Below, piece after piece: positions 35,447-44,852 of a stretch of DNA of 64,000 nucleotides. The first letter of the stretch is position 1, and each line of letters begins with the position of its first letter. The stretch is from Sphingomonas sp. OK281 (GTDB lineage Bacteria; Pseudomonadota; Alphaproteobacteria; Sphingomonadales; Sphingomonadaceae), in NCBI RefSeq assembly GCF_900115295.1, contig NZ_FOVZ01000005.1, forward strand, positions 248,001-312,000, written 5' to 3'. Made by a program: the position numbers and the translations under genes. The notes below the pieces were generated by a model, which did not search any database, was not told where the DNA came from, and saw only the letters and a program-made list of their open reading frames with translations.

Positions 35447-38030
35447 TTGCTGATCCTTGCGTGACGAGGAGTTTGGCGAGGGCAGGGCGGCACGATCCGC
35501 AATTGGTGCCGGCTTTCAGTGCCGCACCGATCGCGGGAACGTCGGCGAGCTGCTGGTCGGTGATCGCGGCGAGAATGGTCTTCAGCCCGACGTCGAAGCA
35601 TGCGCAGACGATCGGGCCACGGTCGACCTGCACGCCCGGCGCGCGGCCGGCGAGCAGGGTGGGCGCGGCAACGTTCTCGCTCAGCTGCGCGACGAGCCAG
35701 TCGCGGGGCGGCAGCATCCCGTCTCGGGTTACGAACAGGACGCCGGCCAGCCTGCCGCTGTCAAGGATCGCGATCCTGCGGCTCCCGCGTGCGGCATCGA
35801 TGGCCTCGATCCGCTGACCCTTGGGCAGCAGTGCGTCGAGCGCAGCGGCGTCGCCGTTGCCGGCAATGTCCCATGCGGTCCCGCACGGCACCGCGACGCG
35901 CGTCGCCCACAGGCAGTCGGGGCGGCTCGCCAACTCGCCGCGGACGACGATAAAGCCGCGCCACTCGGTCGCTACCGGCTCGATCCGGACGGGGGTGGAT
36001 TTGAACCCCGGCTGGCCCGATATCGGATCGGCAAGCGGGCGAGGCAGCAGCCCGGCGCGGCCGCCGGTCGCGGTACGGTCGGTCCAGTGGATCGGCACGA
36101 ACAGTTCGCCGATCCGCTGCGTCGCGACGACGGTCGCGCGGAACAGCGTGTCGCCCTGCGGCGTCGTCACGCGTGCCAGCCCACCATCGACGATCCCGAG
36201 ACGCGCCGCATCGTCGGGGTGAATCTCGACCAATGGCTCTTCGCGGTGGCGTGCGAGCTTGGGCGACAGACCGGTGCGGGTCATGGTGTGCCACTGGTCG
36301 CGATAACGCCCCGTGTTGAGCGTCATCGGCCATTTTACGAGCGGCGCGGCAACCGGCTTCTGCGCCACCGGCACCAGCCGCGCGCGTCCGTCCGGCGTCG
36401 AGAATCGACCGTCGGCGAACGGCGTGCCACCCCAGCGGAATGGGGCCATTGCGTCATACTCGGCGTTGCCCTTTGCAGCATGACCGGGGAGCGCGAAGAG
36501 CCGCGCGCCATCGTTCTCATACGCCGACAATCGGCAATGCTCGCGCCAGATCTCGGCGGGGCGATCGTAGGAGAATGCCGTCTTCCACCCCATCCGCCGG
36601 CCGACTTCGGCGATGATCCACCAATCCGGTTTCGCGTCGCCGGGCGCGGCCATGAACGCGCGCTGGCGGCTGATCGTGCGGTCGGAATTGGTGACGGTGC
36701 CGTCCTTCTCGCCCCAGGCGGCGGCGGGCAGGCGGACGTGCGCGTGGACCGAGGTGTCGGTGGTGTCGATCACGTCGGAGACGACGACGAACGGGCATGC
36801 CGCCAGCGCCTCGCGCACGCGGCCGGCGTCGGGCATCGACACCGCGGGGTTGGTCGCCATCACCCACAGCGCCTTGATCCGGCCGTTGCCGAGTTCGCGG
36901 AACAGGTCGACCGCCTTCAGCCCCGGCTTGGTCGCCATGTTCGGCGCGGCCCAGAACCGACCCACACGGGCGACGTTCTCCGGCGCGAAGTCCATGTGCG
37001 CGGCGAGGCTCGACGCGAGCCCGCCAACCTCGCGCCCGCCCATCGCATTTGGCTGGCCGGTGATCGAGAAGGGGGCGGCACCCGGCTTGCCGATGCGGCC
37101 GGTCGCGAGGTGAAGGTTGGTGATCGCATTGACCTGGTCGGTGCCCGACAGCGACTGGTTCACGCCCTGGCTGAACATCGTCACCGTCTTCGGCGTCGCG
37201 GCGAACAGTTCGAAGAAGCGCCTTAGATCCTGCGGCGAAACGTCGCAGGTCCGCGCTACCGACCACAGGTCGCTGCCCTCTCCGATCTGGTCCCAGAACG
37301 TGTCAGGCGTGGCGACGTGCGCGGCGAGATAGTCGTAATCGACCACGCCCGCGTCACGGCACCACGTGAGCAAGCCGTTCATCAGCGCGACGTCGGTGCC
37401 GGGGCGGATCGCGAGGTGCAGGTCGGCCTCGTCCGCGGTCTCTGTCCGACGCGGGTCGATCACCACGAGCTTGGCGCCGGCGTCGCAGCGCGCGCGGATG
37501 CGTTGATAGACGATCGGGTGGCACCAGGCGGTGTTCGATCCGACCAGCACGATCAGGTCGGCGGCGTCGAGATCGTTGTAGCTCGCGGGGACGATATCCT
37601 CACCGAACGCGCGCGTATGCCCGGCGACCGCGCTGGCCATGCAGAGCCGCGAATTGGTGTCGATGTTCGCCGAGCCTATGAAGCCTTTCATCAGCTTGTT
37701 GGCGACGTAATAGTCCTCGGTGAGGAGCTGGCCGGAGACGTAGAACGCGACGCTGTTGGGGCCGTGCTGCGCGATCGTGTCGCGGAAGCGTTTGGCGACG
37801 AGGTCGAGCGCCTTGTCCCAGGATGCGCGGCGCTGGCCGATCATGGGAGTTAGCAGGCGGCCTTCGAGCCCGATCGTCTCGCCGAGATGCGTGCCCTTCG
37901 AACAGAGCTTACCTGTGTTGGCGGGGTGGGCGGGGTCGCCCTTTATAGTGACGCTGCGTTCGCCAGTCGGCGTCGCGAGGATACCGCAGCCGACACCGCA
38001 ATACGCGCAGGTCGTGCGAACGGAGGCCAT
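35436..38030 (-). CDS. nasA: Assimilatory nitrate reductase catalytic subunit
   Basis: 864-residue molybdenum enzyme that reduces nitrate to nitrite in the cytoplasm. N-terminal 4Fe-4S motif: CAYCGVGC, with the fourth Cys in GKLCSKG. Mo-ligand Cys in SRLCMASAV. Molybdopterin-binding stretches include GSNTAWCHP and NTGRYRDQWHTMTRTG. The C-terminus carries a BFD-like 2Fe-2S domain (CACFDVG, CGSCRPALAKLL). Start ATG at 38030; the frame is open to 38087 through a repeat. It lies downstream of nirBD, separated by a palindromic repeat, and ends overlapping cobA. Confidence 0.95.
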   Translation of the reverse strand: MASVRTTCAYCGVGCGILATPTGERSVTIKGDPAHPANTGKLCSKGTHLGETIGLEGRLLTPMIGQRRASWDKALDLVAKRFRDTIAQHGPNSVAFYVSGQLLTEDYYVANKLMKGFIGSANIDTNSRLCMASAVAGHTRAFGEDIVPASYNDLDAADLIVLVGSNTAWCHPIVYQRIRARCDAGAKLVVIDPRRTETADEADLHLAIRPGTDVALMNGLLTWCRDAGVVDYDYLAAHVATPDTFWDQIGEGSDLWSVARTCDVSPQDLRRFFELFAATPKTVTMFSQGVNQSLSGTDQVNAITNLHLATGRIGKPGAAPFSITGQPNAMGGREVGGLASSLAAHMDFAPENVARVGRFWAAPNMATKPGLKAVDLFRELGNGRIKALWVMATNPAVSMPDAGRVREALAACPFVVVSDVIDTTDTSVHAHVRLPAAAWGEKDGTVTNSDRTISRQRAFMAAPGDAKPDWWIIAEVGRRMGWKTAFSYDRPAEIWREHCRLSAYENDGARLFALPGHAAKGNAEYDAMAPFRWGGTPFADGRFSTPDGRARLVPVAQKPVAAPLVKWPMTLNTGRYRDQWHTMTRTGLSPKLARHREEPLVEIHPDDAARLGIVDGGLARVTTPQGDTLFRATVVATQRIGELFVPIHWTDRTATGGRAGLLPRPLADPISGQPGFKSTPVRIEPVATEWRGFIVVRGELASRPDCLWATRVAVPCGTAWDIAGNGDAAALDALLPKGQRIEAIDAARGSRRIAILDSGRLAGVLFVTRDGMLPPRDWLVAQLSENVAAPTLLAGRAPGVQVDRGPIVCACFDVGLKTILAAITDQQLADVPAIGAALKAGTNCGSCRPALAKLLVTQGSANVA

Positions 38031-38033
38031 TAG

Positions 38034-38132
38034 CCCTCTCCCCCTCGGGGAGAGGGTTGGGTGAGGGGCAGTTGGGAAACGCAACACGCGCCCCGACCCC
38101 TCACCCCGGCCTTCTCCCCAGCGGGGAGAGGG
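38034..38132. repeat. Paired palindromic repeat between nirD and nasA
   Basis: Left hairpin CCCTCTCCCC-ctc-GGGGAGAGGG (38034-38056). Right hairpin has the arms CTTCTCCCC and GGGGAGAGGG (38111-38132). Between them lie the inverted segments GTGAGGGGC (38062-38070) and CCCCTCACCCC (38097-38107). This is a REPIN-like element. It could fold into a long hairpin in the nirD-nasA transcript and change the relative expression of the two genes. Confidence 0.65.
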
Positions 38133-38145
38133 AGCAGTGGCACGA

Positions 38146-38484
38146 TCACGCGGCGGCCTTCATCGTCGAGGTGCGGCAGAGCAATACCCGCCCGCCCGAC
38201 ACCTTCACCGGGATCACCGGCGTACAACCCTTGTCCTCGCCCAGCGCCTCGCCCGTATCCAGCGCGATCCGCCAGTTGTGCAGCGGGCACGCCACCGCGC
38301 CGCCATGCACGATCCCCTGCGACAGTCGCCCACCCTTGTGCGGGCACCGGTCCGCCAGCGCGAAGACCTTGCCGTCGCCGGTGCGGAACACCGCGATGTC
38401 GTCGCCGCCGGTAACCTGCACCGTGCGGCTGCCGCGGACCGGGATCTCGTCGACCCAGCCGATATCGAGCCATTCGCCGATCAT
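38146..38484 (-). CDS. nirD: Nitrite reductase small subunit (Rieske-like)
   Basis: 112 residues. Rieske fold with intact cluster ligands: C-x-H in DRCPHKGGRLSQG and C-x2-H in VACPLHNWRIALD. Some NirD proteins lack the cluster, so this one probably binds 2Fe-2S. It is translated from ATG at 38484, overlapping the nirB stop (ATGA), which fits a tight nirBD pair. It partners NirB in NAD(P)H-dependent reduction of nitrite to ammonium. Confidence 0.93.
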   Translation of the reverse strand: MIGEWLDIGWVDEIPVRGSRTVQVTGGDDIAVFRTGDGKVFALADRCPHKGGRLSQGIVHGGAVACPLHNWRIALDTGEALGEDKGCTPVIPVKVSGGRVLLCRTSTMKAAA

Positions 38485-40973
38485 GCCATTTCCCTCGTGC
38501 TGTCGATGGGCGTGAACCGCGCCATGGGCGCATGCTGCTCCCGGTGCTCGCCCGCCGCGCGCGCGGCCCACGGATCGTCCTGCGTGAACTGCTGCGAGAA
38601 CAGGAACCGTGCCGCCAGCGCATCGCGGCCCTCCGGATCGTCGGCGATCCGTTCGCGGATATACTCGACGCCGATCCGCTCGATCCACGGCGCGGTCCGC
38701 TCCAGATACCGCGCTTCCTCGCGGTACAACTGGATGAACGCGGCGCAGTAATGCATCGCCTCTTCCTCGGTCGCGACCTTGCACAGGAAGTCGGTCGCGC
38801 GGACCTTGATCCCGCCATTGCCGCCGACCGACAGCTCGTAGCCGCTGTCGACGCAGACCACGCCGAAATCCTTGATCGTCGCCTCGGCGCAGTTGCGCGG
38901 GCAGCCGCTGACCGCGATCTTGAACTTGTGCGGCATCCACGATCCCCAGGTCATCCGCTCGACTTTGACGCCGAGCCCGGTCGAATCCTGCGTCCCGAAC
39001 CGGCACCAGTCCGACCCGACGCACGTCTTCACGGTGCGCAGCGACTTGCCATACGCATGCCCGCTGACCATCCCGGCGGCGTTGAGATCGGCCCACACGG
39101 CAGGCAAATCCTCCTTCTTGATCCCGAAGATGTCGAGCCGCTGGCCGCCCGTCACCTTGACCATCGGCGCATCATATTTCTCGACGACATCGGCGATCGC
39201 GCGCAGCTCGCGCGGGTTGGTGAGCCCGCCCCACATCCGCGGCACGACCGAATAGGTGCCGTCCTTCTGGATGTTCGCGTGCACGCGCTCGTTGACGTAG
39301 CGGCTCTGCTGGTCGTCCTTGTAGTCGCCCGGCAATGCGCAGAGCAGATAGTAATTGAGCGCAGGCCGGCACGACGAACACCCGTCCGGCGTCGACCAGC
39401 TCATCTTCTGCATGACTTCGGGGATCGAGCGCATCCCCTGCGCGACGATCTCGCGGCGGACATCGTCGTGGCCGAAGCTGGTGCATTTGCACATCGTCTT
39501 CACCGAACGTTCGCCCGAATATTCGTCGCCCAGCGTGACCGCGAGCAGCGTCTCGACCAGACCGGTGCACGATCCGCACGACGCCGACGCCTTGCAGGTC
39601 GCGCGGACCGCATCGAGCGTCGCGTTGCCGGCGCCGATGCACGCCACGACCTTGCCCTTGGTGACGCCGTTGCAGCCGCAGATCTCCGCCTCGTCGGAGA
39701 GCGCGGCAACGGCTGCCTTAGGGTCCGCGGCGCCTCCTCCCGAGGCGAACGACTGGCCGAAGATCAGCATGTCGCGGACGGCCGAGATGTCCTCGCCGCG
39801 CTTGAGCAGGTCGAAATACCAGCCGCCGTCGGTCGTGTCGCCGTACAGCACCGCACCGACGATCCGGTCGTCCTTGACCACGACGCGCTTGTAGATGCCG
39901 CGCGACGCATCGCGCAGGACGATATCCTCCGCACCCGCACCGCCCGAGAAGTCGCCTGCCGAGAACACGTCGAGCCCGGCAACCTTCAGCTTGGTCGACG
40001 TCACCGATCCGCGATAGCCGCTATGTTTCTCGACGAGTCCGTCGGCCAGCGCCCGGCACATGTCCCACAGCGGCGCGACGAGGCCGTAGACATTCCCATC
40101 ATGCTCGACGCATTCGCCGACTGCGAAAATCGAAGGATCGCTAGTAACCATGTGGTCATCGACCTTGATTCCTCGACCGATCTCCAACCCGGCTTCGCGC
40201 GCGAGGGCGACCGACGGGCGGATGCCGACCGCCATGACGACGAGGCTGGCGGGAATCAGCGTACCGTCTTTCAGCAGCACGCCCTCGACGTGGGTATCGC
40301 CGACGATCTCGGCGGTGTTCGCCTCGGTGAGGATGACCTGACCGCGCGATTCCAGCGCCGATTTGAGCAACCAGCCTGCCGCCTCGTCGAGCTGGCGCTC
40401 CATCAGCGTCGGCATCAGGTGGATCACCGTGACCTTCATCCCGCGCAACGTGAGGCCGTGTGCGGCCTCCAGTCCGAGCAGCCCGCCGCCGATGACGACC
40501 GCGGCGCCACCCTTTCCGGCCGCCTCCAGCATGTGATCGACATCGGCCATGTCGCGGAACGAGATGACGCCGGGCAGGTCCTTACCGGGGACGGGAATGA
40601 TGAACGGATCGGAACCGGTCGCGATCAGCAACCGGTCGTACGACACCGTCAGCCCCGACCGCGCGGTGACGGTCTTGGCCACGCGGTCGATCGCCTGCAC
40701 CGGGTCGCTCGTCACCAGCTCTATGGTGTTGGTCGCGTACCAGGCGTGATCGTTGATGACGATCTGCTCGAACGTCTTCTCACCCGCCAGCACCGGCGAC
40801 AGCATGATGCGGTTGTAGTTCACGTGCGGCTCGGCACCGAAGATCGTCACGCGGTACCGGGCCGGATCGCGCGCGATCAGTTCCTCGACCGCGCGACAGC
40901 CGGCCATGCCGTTGCCGATCACGACGAGGTGCTCGCGGGTGTCGGGGGAGGGTGTGATAGTCTGGTGTTCCAT
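38481..40973 (-). CDS. nirB: Assimilatory nitrite reductase large subunit
   Basis: 830-residue cytoplasmic enzyme. Domains: FAD (VVIGNGMAGCRAVEEL), NAD (VVIGGGLLGLEAAHGL), two BFD-like Cys clusters (CGCNGVTKG, CGSCTG; then CKCTSFGH and CSSCRPALNYYL), and the sulfite/nitrite reductase siroheme region: TCVGSDWCRFGTQDS and AVSGCPRNCAEATI (the four Cys for 4Fe-4S/siroheme). It makes ammonium from nitrite and is placed between the nitrate transporter and nirD. cobA downstream would provide siroheme. Confidence 0.96.
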   Translation of the reverse strand: MEHQTITPSPDTREHLVVIGNGMAGCRAVEELIARDPARYRVTIFGAEPHVNYNRIMLSPVLAGEKTFEQIVINDHAWYATNTIELVTSDPVQAIDRVAKTVTARSGLTVSYDRLLIATGSDPFIIPVPGKDLPGVISFRDMADVDHMLEAAGKGGAAVVIGGGLLGLEAAHGLTLRGMKVTVIHLMPTLMERQLDEAAGWLLKSALESRGQVILTEANTAEIVGDTHVEGVLLKDGTLIPASLVVMAVGIRPSVALAREAGLEIGRGIKVDDHMVTSDPSIFAVGECVEHDGNVYGLVAPLWDMCRALADGLVEKHSGYRGSVTSTKLKVAGLDVFSAGDFSGGAGAEDIVLRDASRGIYKRVVVKDDRIVGAVLYGDTTDGGWYFDLLKRGEDISAVRDMLIFGQSFASGGGAADPKAAVAALSDEAEICGCNGVTKGKVVACIGAGNATLDAVRATCKASASCGSCTGLVETLLAVTLGDEYSGERSVKTMCKCTSFGHDDVRREIVAQGMRSIPEVMQKMSWSTPDGCSSCRPALNYYLLCALPGDYKDDQQSRYVNERVHANIQKDGTYSVVPRMWGGLTNPRELRAIADVVEKYDAPMVKVTGGQRLDIFGIKKEDLPAVWADLNAAGMVSGHAYGKSLRTVKTCVGSDWCRFGTQDSTGLGVKVERMTWGSWMPHKFKIAVSGCPRNCAEATIKDFGVVCVDSGYELSVGGNGGIKVRATDFLCKVATEEEAMHYCAAFIQLYREEARYLERTAPWIERIGVEYIRERIADDPEGRDALAARFLFSQQFTQDDPWAARAAGEHREQHAPMARFTPIDSTREMA

Positions 40974-41010
40974 CAGATCGTCCAGTCAGGTTGGAGCCGG
41001 GGATGGGAGG

Positions 41011-42393
41011 TCACGCGGGGAGCGCGGCGTTGATGGAGCGGTCGCTGTTGCGTCGCGCGTCGAGCGCCGCTTCGAGCAGCGCGCGTTCGTCCGATTTGTG
41101 CGTGGCGGAGAAGCGGACGGCGAGCGCGCAGACCGCGGTGCCTGCGACGATATAGCCGAGCACGATGAGGCATTGCTGCGGGGTGGCCGACGCCTTGTTG
41201 AGGAACCCCGCCGCGACCGCGCCGATATTGCCGCCCGCGCCGATCAGCCCGGCGACACCGCCCAGCGCCTTGCGGTCGACGAACGGCACCAGCGCATAGG
41301 TCGCGCCGCACGCCATGTGCGTGAACAGCCCGAACATCGTCATCGCCAGGATCGCGAGCGTGACGCTGCCGGCATGACCGAACAGCACCAGCCCGACGCC
41401 TTCGCCGAGCATCAGCGCGAACAACAGCAGCGCGCGGCCGTCGAGGCCCTTCACGAGCGCGATCCGGTCGCTCGCGATCCCGCCGAGCGCACGGGCGAAC
41501 AGCGCGAGGCCACCGAAGATCCCGGCGGCCAGCCCCGCATTGGTCAGCGAAAGCCCGAACCGGTCGACGTAATAGCTGGCGGCGATGTTATGGATGAAGA
41601 TCTCGACGCCGAAGCACGCGCCGTACGTCGCGGCGAGCATCCAGGTCCGGTAATTGGCGGCGGCGCGGCGGAAGATCGCCATGCCGGTCGCCTTGCCGCC
41701 GTCGAGCTCGATGCCCGCTGCGCGGAGGTCGACGATGTCGCCCTGCGGCGTGTCCTGCGTGTAGCGTGCATAAACGAACGCCATCGCGAGCATCGCGACG
41801 CCCGGCACGAACATCGCCGCGCGCCAGCCGAACGCGTGCTCGACGCCTAGGCCGACCAGTGCTGCGACGACCAGCGGCATCAGGCTCTGCGCCGCGCCGC
41901 CGCCGGCATTGCCCCAGCCGCCGACGGTCGCGTTGGCTGTGCCGACGACGTTGGGCGCGAACATCACGCTCGTATGATATTGCGTGATGACGAACGACGC
42001 GCCGATCGCGCCGATCGCGAGGCGGAAGAACAGGAACGTCTCGTAGGTCTGCGCGAACGCCAGCCCGAACACCGGGATCGCCCCGATCAGCAGCAGCCAC
42101 GTATAGGTGCGCCGGGGGCCGAAGCGGTCGCAGAGCGGCCCGACCACCAGCCGCACCAGGATCGTCACCGCAACCGCGGCGATGTTGATGTTGGCGATCT
42201 GATCCTTGCTCAAGCCAAACTCGGCCTTGATCAGCGGCATCAACGGCGCCGCGGCGAACCACGCGAAGAAGCACACGAAGAACGCGAGCCACGTGACGTG
42301 GAACGCACGCATCTGCGGCGTGGCGGCGCTGAACAGGTCGATCCTGGTGGCCTTGGGTGCGGCGGTGTCGATACCCGGTGATGCGAACAACAT
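41011..42393 (-). CDS. Nitrate/nitrite MFS transporter (NarK/NasA-type)
   Basis: About 460 residues with about 12 hydrophobic segments. Family signatures: RLVVGPLCDRFGPRRTYTW after the second helix, and GWGNAGGGAAQSLMP, the nitrate-signature-like glycine-rich stretch of NarK transporters. ATG at 42393 has GGAGGG eight bases upstream, so it is chosen over 42420. Its mRNA leader (42394-42570) holds the ANTAR hairpins and a terminator. It imports nitrate for the operon that follows. Confidence 0.93.
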   Translation of the reverse strand: MLFASPGIDTAAPKATRIDLFSAATPQMRAFHVTWLAFFVCFFAWFAAAPLMPLIKAEFGLSKDQIANINIAAVAVTILVRLVVGPLCDRFGPRRTYTWLLLIGAIPVFGLAFAQTYETFLFFRLAIGAIGASFVITQYHTSVMFAPNVVGTANATVGGWGNAGGGAAQSLMPLVVAALVGLGVEHAFGWRAAMFVPGVAMLAMAFVYARYTQDTPQGDIVDLRAAGIELDGGKATGMAIFRRAAANYRTWMLAATYGACFGVEIFIHNIAASYYVDRFGLSLTNAGLAAGIFGGLALFARALGGIASDRIALVKGLDGRALLLFALMLGEGVGLVLFGHAGSVTLAILAMTMFGLFTHMACGATYALVPFVDRKALGGVAGLIGAGGNIGAVAAGFLNKASATPQQCLIVLGYIVAGTAVCALAVRFSATHKSDERALLEAALDARRNSDRSINAALPA

Positions 42394-42420
42394 GGTCGGC
42401 CCTCCATCTGCGGCGGACAA

Positions 42421-42468
42421 AGAAAAAGCCGCCCCGACGGCGACCTTGCGGACGCATCGGAGCGGCTT
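42421..42468 (-). terminator. Intrinsic terminator in the nitrate-operon leader
   Basis: Read on the minus strand: a 12-bp stem, AAGCCGCTCCGA pairing with TCGGGGCGGCTT (one G-U wobble), followed by a T run. It lies 28-75 bp upstream of the transporter ATG and downstream of two ANTAR-type hairpins. This is the expected attenuator that NasT would overcome. Confidence 0.85.
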
Positions 42469-42508
42469 CGTTGCCTATGGACGATCGGTAGATCATCCTA
42501 CGCGGTCA

Positions 42509-42565
42509 GGTCCCGTCGTTGGAACCGGTCTCGCGATGATTTCGTGTCCGACTCCCTTGCCGGAC
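42509..42565 (-). promoter_or_regulatory. Two-hexaloop ANTAR target RNA (NasT antitermination leader)
   Basis: Two hairpins on the minus strand. P1 (42565-42546) has stem GTCCGGC/GTCGGAC and loop AAGGGA. P2 (42526-42509) has stem GGTTCC/GGGACC and loop AACGAC. Both hexaloops have A at position 1 and G at position 4, the defining feature of RNAs bound by ANTAR proteins. A terminator follows about 40 bases later. The ANTAR regulator nasT is upstream. The gap 42421-42740 otherwise holds no gene. Confidence 0.85.
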
Positions 42566-42740
42566 GATGCGAAGATGACCGAAGTGGCCGTATCGCGCAA
42601 GCGTCATTTCGCATGTGCAGCAGATTGGCTTGGCGCCTGAATTATCGTCGGCTTCCCTACCTTGTTTCAACGCGACGGGGGGAAACAGACCGGGCTACCG
42701 TCTTCTCGGCAGAACGATGAGGAGCGGGCTGCGCTCGCCT

Positions 42741-43955
42741 TTACTTCAACCCCGCCAGATACCCCTTAATATCATCCGGATCGAACGCGCGCCGATCGAA
42801 GAATGCATCGCGCCCGAGGATCAACCGACCCTGCGTGGACCCCGCACCGATGCTGTCCGCGCCGATCGCTCCCTCCAATTTCGAGCTAGCATTGGGAAGC
42901 GGCGCGCCCGTGCCCGCTAGCGCGGCGCGATAAATGTCCGGACGGAACACGCCTTGCGCGATGTCCGCCTCCGCGGCCGAGAACGGTATGCCGTCCCACC
43001 GCACCATTTGCGAATACAGCCATGCCGCCTGACTGCGCCACGGGAAGTTCGCCGCCTCCCGGTACTGGAACATGAAGTCCGGCACGTGGATCGGCACCGC
43101 ATCCTTCATCAGTCGCACCCGGTCGCCGATCGCCCGCGCCACCGCATCGACCGGTGCATCGAGATACTCCGGGCGAGACAGGATCATCGCATTCGCCTCA
43201 AGCGTATCCGGATTGACGAACTGCGCAGCCGCAGCATGCAGCGCGCGGATCAGCCGGTGGACGACGTCGCCGCGCCCGACCAACGTTGCCTCGCGCATCG
43301 CCAGCACCTTCTCGACGCCACGCTGCCAGACCTGCGCTGTGACCAGAGCGATCCGGCCTACTCCGCGATCGACTGCGACGCCGTTCCAGGGCTCGCCGAC
43401 GCAGATTCCGTCGACCTCGCCCACCGCCAGTGCATCGGCAGCGAAGGTCGGACTGGTCGTGACGATCTCGACGTCGGTATCAGGCCGAATACCGACTGCA
43501 GCGAGCCAATAGCGCAGCATGTAATTATGGCTCGAATAGCGATGCACCACGCCGAACCGCAGCCGCCGCCCGGCCGCGGCAAGCTCGGTCGCGACCGCCT
43601 TCAGCCGCGCGCCGAGTACGACCGGATCACCGAGCGCATCCCCGTCCATCACCTGTGCGGCGAGCGGCAGCGAAAGCGTGATCGCATTGCCGTTCAGCCC
43701 CAGCACGAACGGCACCGCCATCGGCACCGCTGGCCGCCCACGCCCCAGCGCCGTCGCAATCGCCAGCGGAGCGACCATGTGCGCGGCGTCGGTAAGACCG
43801 TACAGCAACCGATCACGCACCGTTGCCCAGGTCATGTCGCGGACCAGTTCGATCTCCAGCCCCTCCGCCTCGGCGAACCCGCGTTCGCGCGCGAGGATCG
43901 GCAGCGCGGCATCGACCAGCGGCAGGAAGCCGATGCGGACCCGGTCGAGCGCCAT
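42741..43955 (-). CDS. nasS: NasS nitrate/nitrite sensor (periplasmic-binding-protein fold, cytoplasmic)
   Basis: About 404 residues of the CmpA/NrtA family (VRIGFLPLVDAALPILARER; VCVGEPWNGVAVDRG-like GICVGEPWNGVAV). No signal peptide or lipobox, so it stays in the cytoplasm. That matches NasS, which holds NasT inactive until nitrate or nitrite binds, rather than a transporter component. ATG at 43955 overlaps the nasT stop (TGATG); TTG at 43958 also fits. It is co-transcribed with nasT. Confidence 0.92.
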   Translation of the reverse strand: MALDRVRIGFLPLVDAALPILARERGFAEAEGLEIELVRDMTWATVRDRLLYGLTDAAHMVAPLAIATALGRGRPAVPMAVPFVLGLNGNAITLSLPLAAQVMDGDALGDPVVLGARLKAVATELAAAGRRLRFGVVHRYSSHNYMLRYWLAAVGIRPDTDVEIVTTSPTFAADALAVGEVDGICVGEPWNGVAVDRGVGRIALVTAQVWQRGVEKVLAMREATLVGRGDVVHRLIRALHAAAAQFVNPDTLEANAMILSRPEYLDAPVDAVARAIGDRVRLMKDAVPIHVPDFMFQYREAANFPWRSQAAWLYSQMVRWDGIPFSAAEADIAQGVFRPDIYRAALAGTGAPLPNASSKLEGAIGADSIGAGSTQGRLILGRDAFFDRRAFDPDDIKGYLAGLK

Positions 43956-44533
43956 CAAAAATCTCCCATAAGTGCGTCGCTGGTGATGATCGCGTCGGCG
44001 ATCTCGGCGATCCGGCGGTTGGATCGCATCGCCTGCGCGCGAAGAAGGCCGTAGGCGGTCGGCTCGTCAATCCCGCGGCGCTTCATCAGGATCGCCTTGG
44101 CTTTGTCGACGGTGGTGCGATCTGCAAGCGCGCTGCGCGCTTCGTGCAACTCCGCCTGTAAGCGCGCGAACGCCTGAAACCGCCGGATCGCAAGGTCGAT
44201 GACCGGCTTGATCCGCTGCTTGGCGAGCCCGTCGACAATGTAGGCGGACACGCCCGCATCGACCGCGGCGTTCGTGGACTCCGCATCGCTCTGGTCGACA
44301 AACATCGCGATCGGCCGCGCCAGTGCGCGCGAAACCGCGAAGAACTCCTCGAGCACGTCGCGGCTGGGATTCTCCAGGTTGATCAGCACCACCTCGGGCG
44401 CGGCCTTCTCGAGCGCTGCGACCATCCCCAACGTCCCGTCGATCACGACGATATCATCAAGCCCCGCCTCGCGCAGGCCGTCCGAAATGATCGCCGCACG
44501 CGTCGTGCTCGTGTCGATAATCGCGATCCGCAT
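43955..44533 (-). CDS. nasT: NasT response regulator with ANTAR RNA-binding domain
   Basis: 192 residues. A receiver-like domain (MRIAIIDTSTTRAAIISDGL) is followed by a C-terminal ANTAR domain (VDKAKAILMKRRGIDEPTAY, ALLRAQAMRSNRRIAEIAD-type). The protein binds two-hexaloop RNA and prevents termination in the leader at 42421-42565, releasing transporter and reductase expression. It heads the regulatory pair and is coupled to nasS by a 1-bp overlap. Confidence 0.94.
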   Translation of the reverse strand: MRIAIIDTSTTRAAIISDGLREAGLDDIVVIDGTLGMVAALEKAAPEVVLINLENPSRDVLEEFFAVSRALARPIAMFVDQSDAESTNAAVDAGVSAYIVDGLAKQRIKPVIDLAIRRFQAFARLQAELHEARSALADRTTVDKAKAILMKRRGIDEPTAYGLLRAQAMRSNRRIAEIADAIITSDALMGDF

Positions 44534-44852
44534 CGAATTGTCTTACGCGGCACCGGTCCTCATGGCGAGGGCACAGCGATTTCCGGTGATCGCTCTCCAA
44601 AGCAGACGGACCGCTTTCTTCCCAAAGCAGCCATGCCGCTTCTGCCCACACCCGGACGCTCCGGTTAGTAATTCGGAGTCCCGGTAGTAGCCATTCGTTC
44701 AGTGCGATCATGGGGCACTTCCCAGACATGAGTTACAATCGGGGCGCCCGGGATTGGTATAGCTGTCCAGTTACGGCCAATGGCGAGCACGGTAAAATGG
44801 ATCGCAAAAGCGATTACGCTGATATAATCTGACATTGGAGGTAAATGCAGAA
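44534..44852. other. Divergent intergenic region between nasT and an immunity-like gene
   Basis: No gene supported. It is AT-richer than surroundings near 44680-44850. The stretch at about 44603-44648 (TTCCCAAAGCAGCCATGCCG and neighbours) resembles 45235-45265 in the same orientation, so both may be decayed copies of an intergenic repeat flanking the immunity gene. GGAGGT at 44837-44842 serves the next gene. Confidence 0.45.

Noticed and set aside
38532..41033. 833-codon plus-strand frame across nirB
   Set aside because: It lies antisense to a well-conserved nirB and has Arg/Asp-rich, family-less content typical of high-GC shadows.
42571..42740. Sigma-54 promoter before the nitrate leader
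   Set aside because: No GG-N10-GC pair matching the -24/-12 consensus was found in the region upstream of the hairpins.
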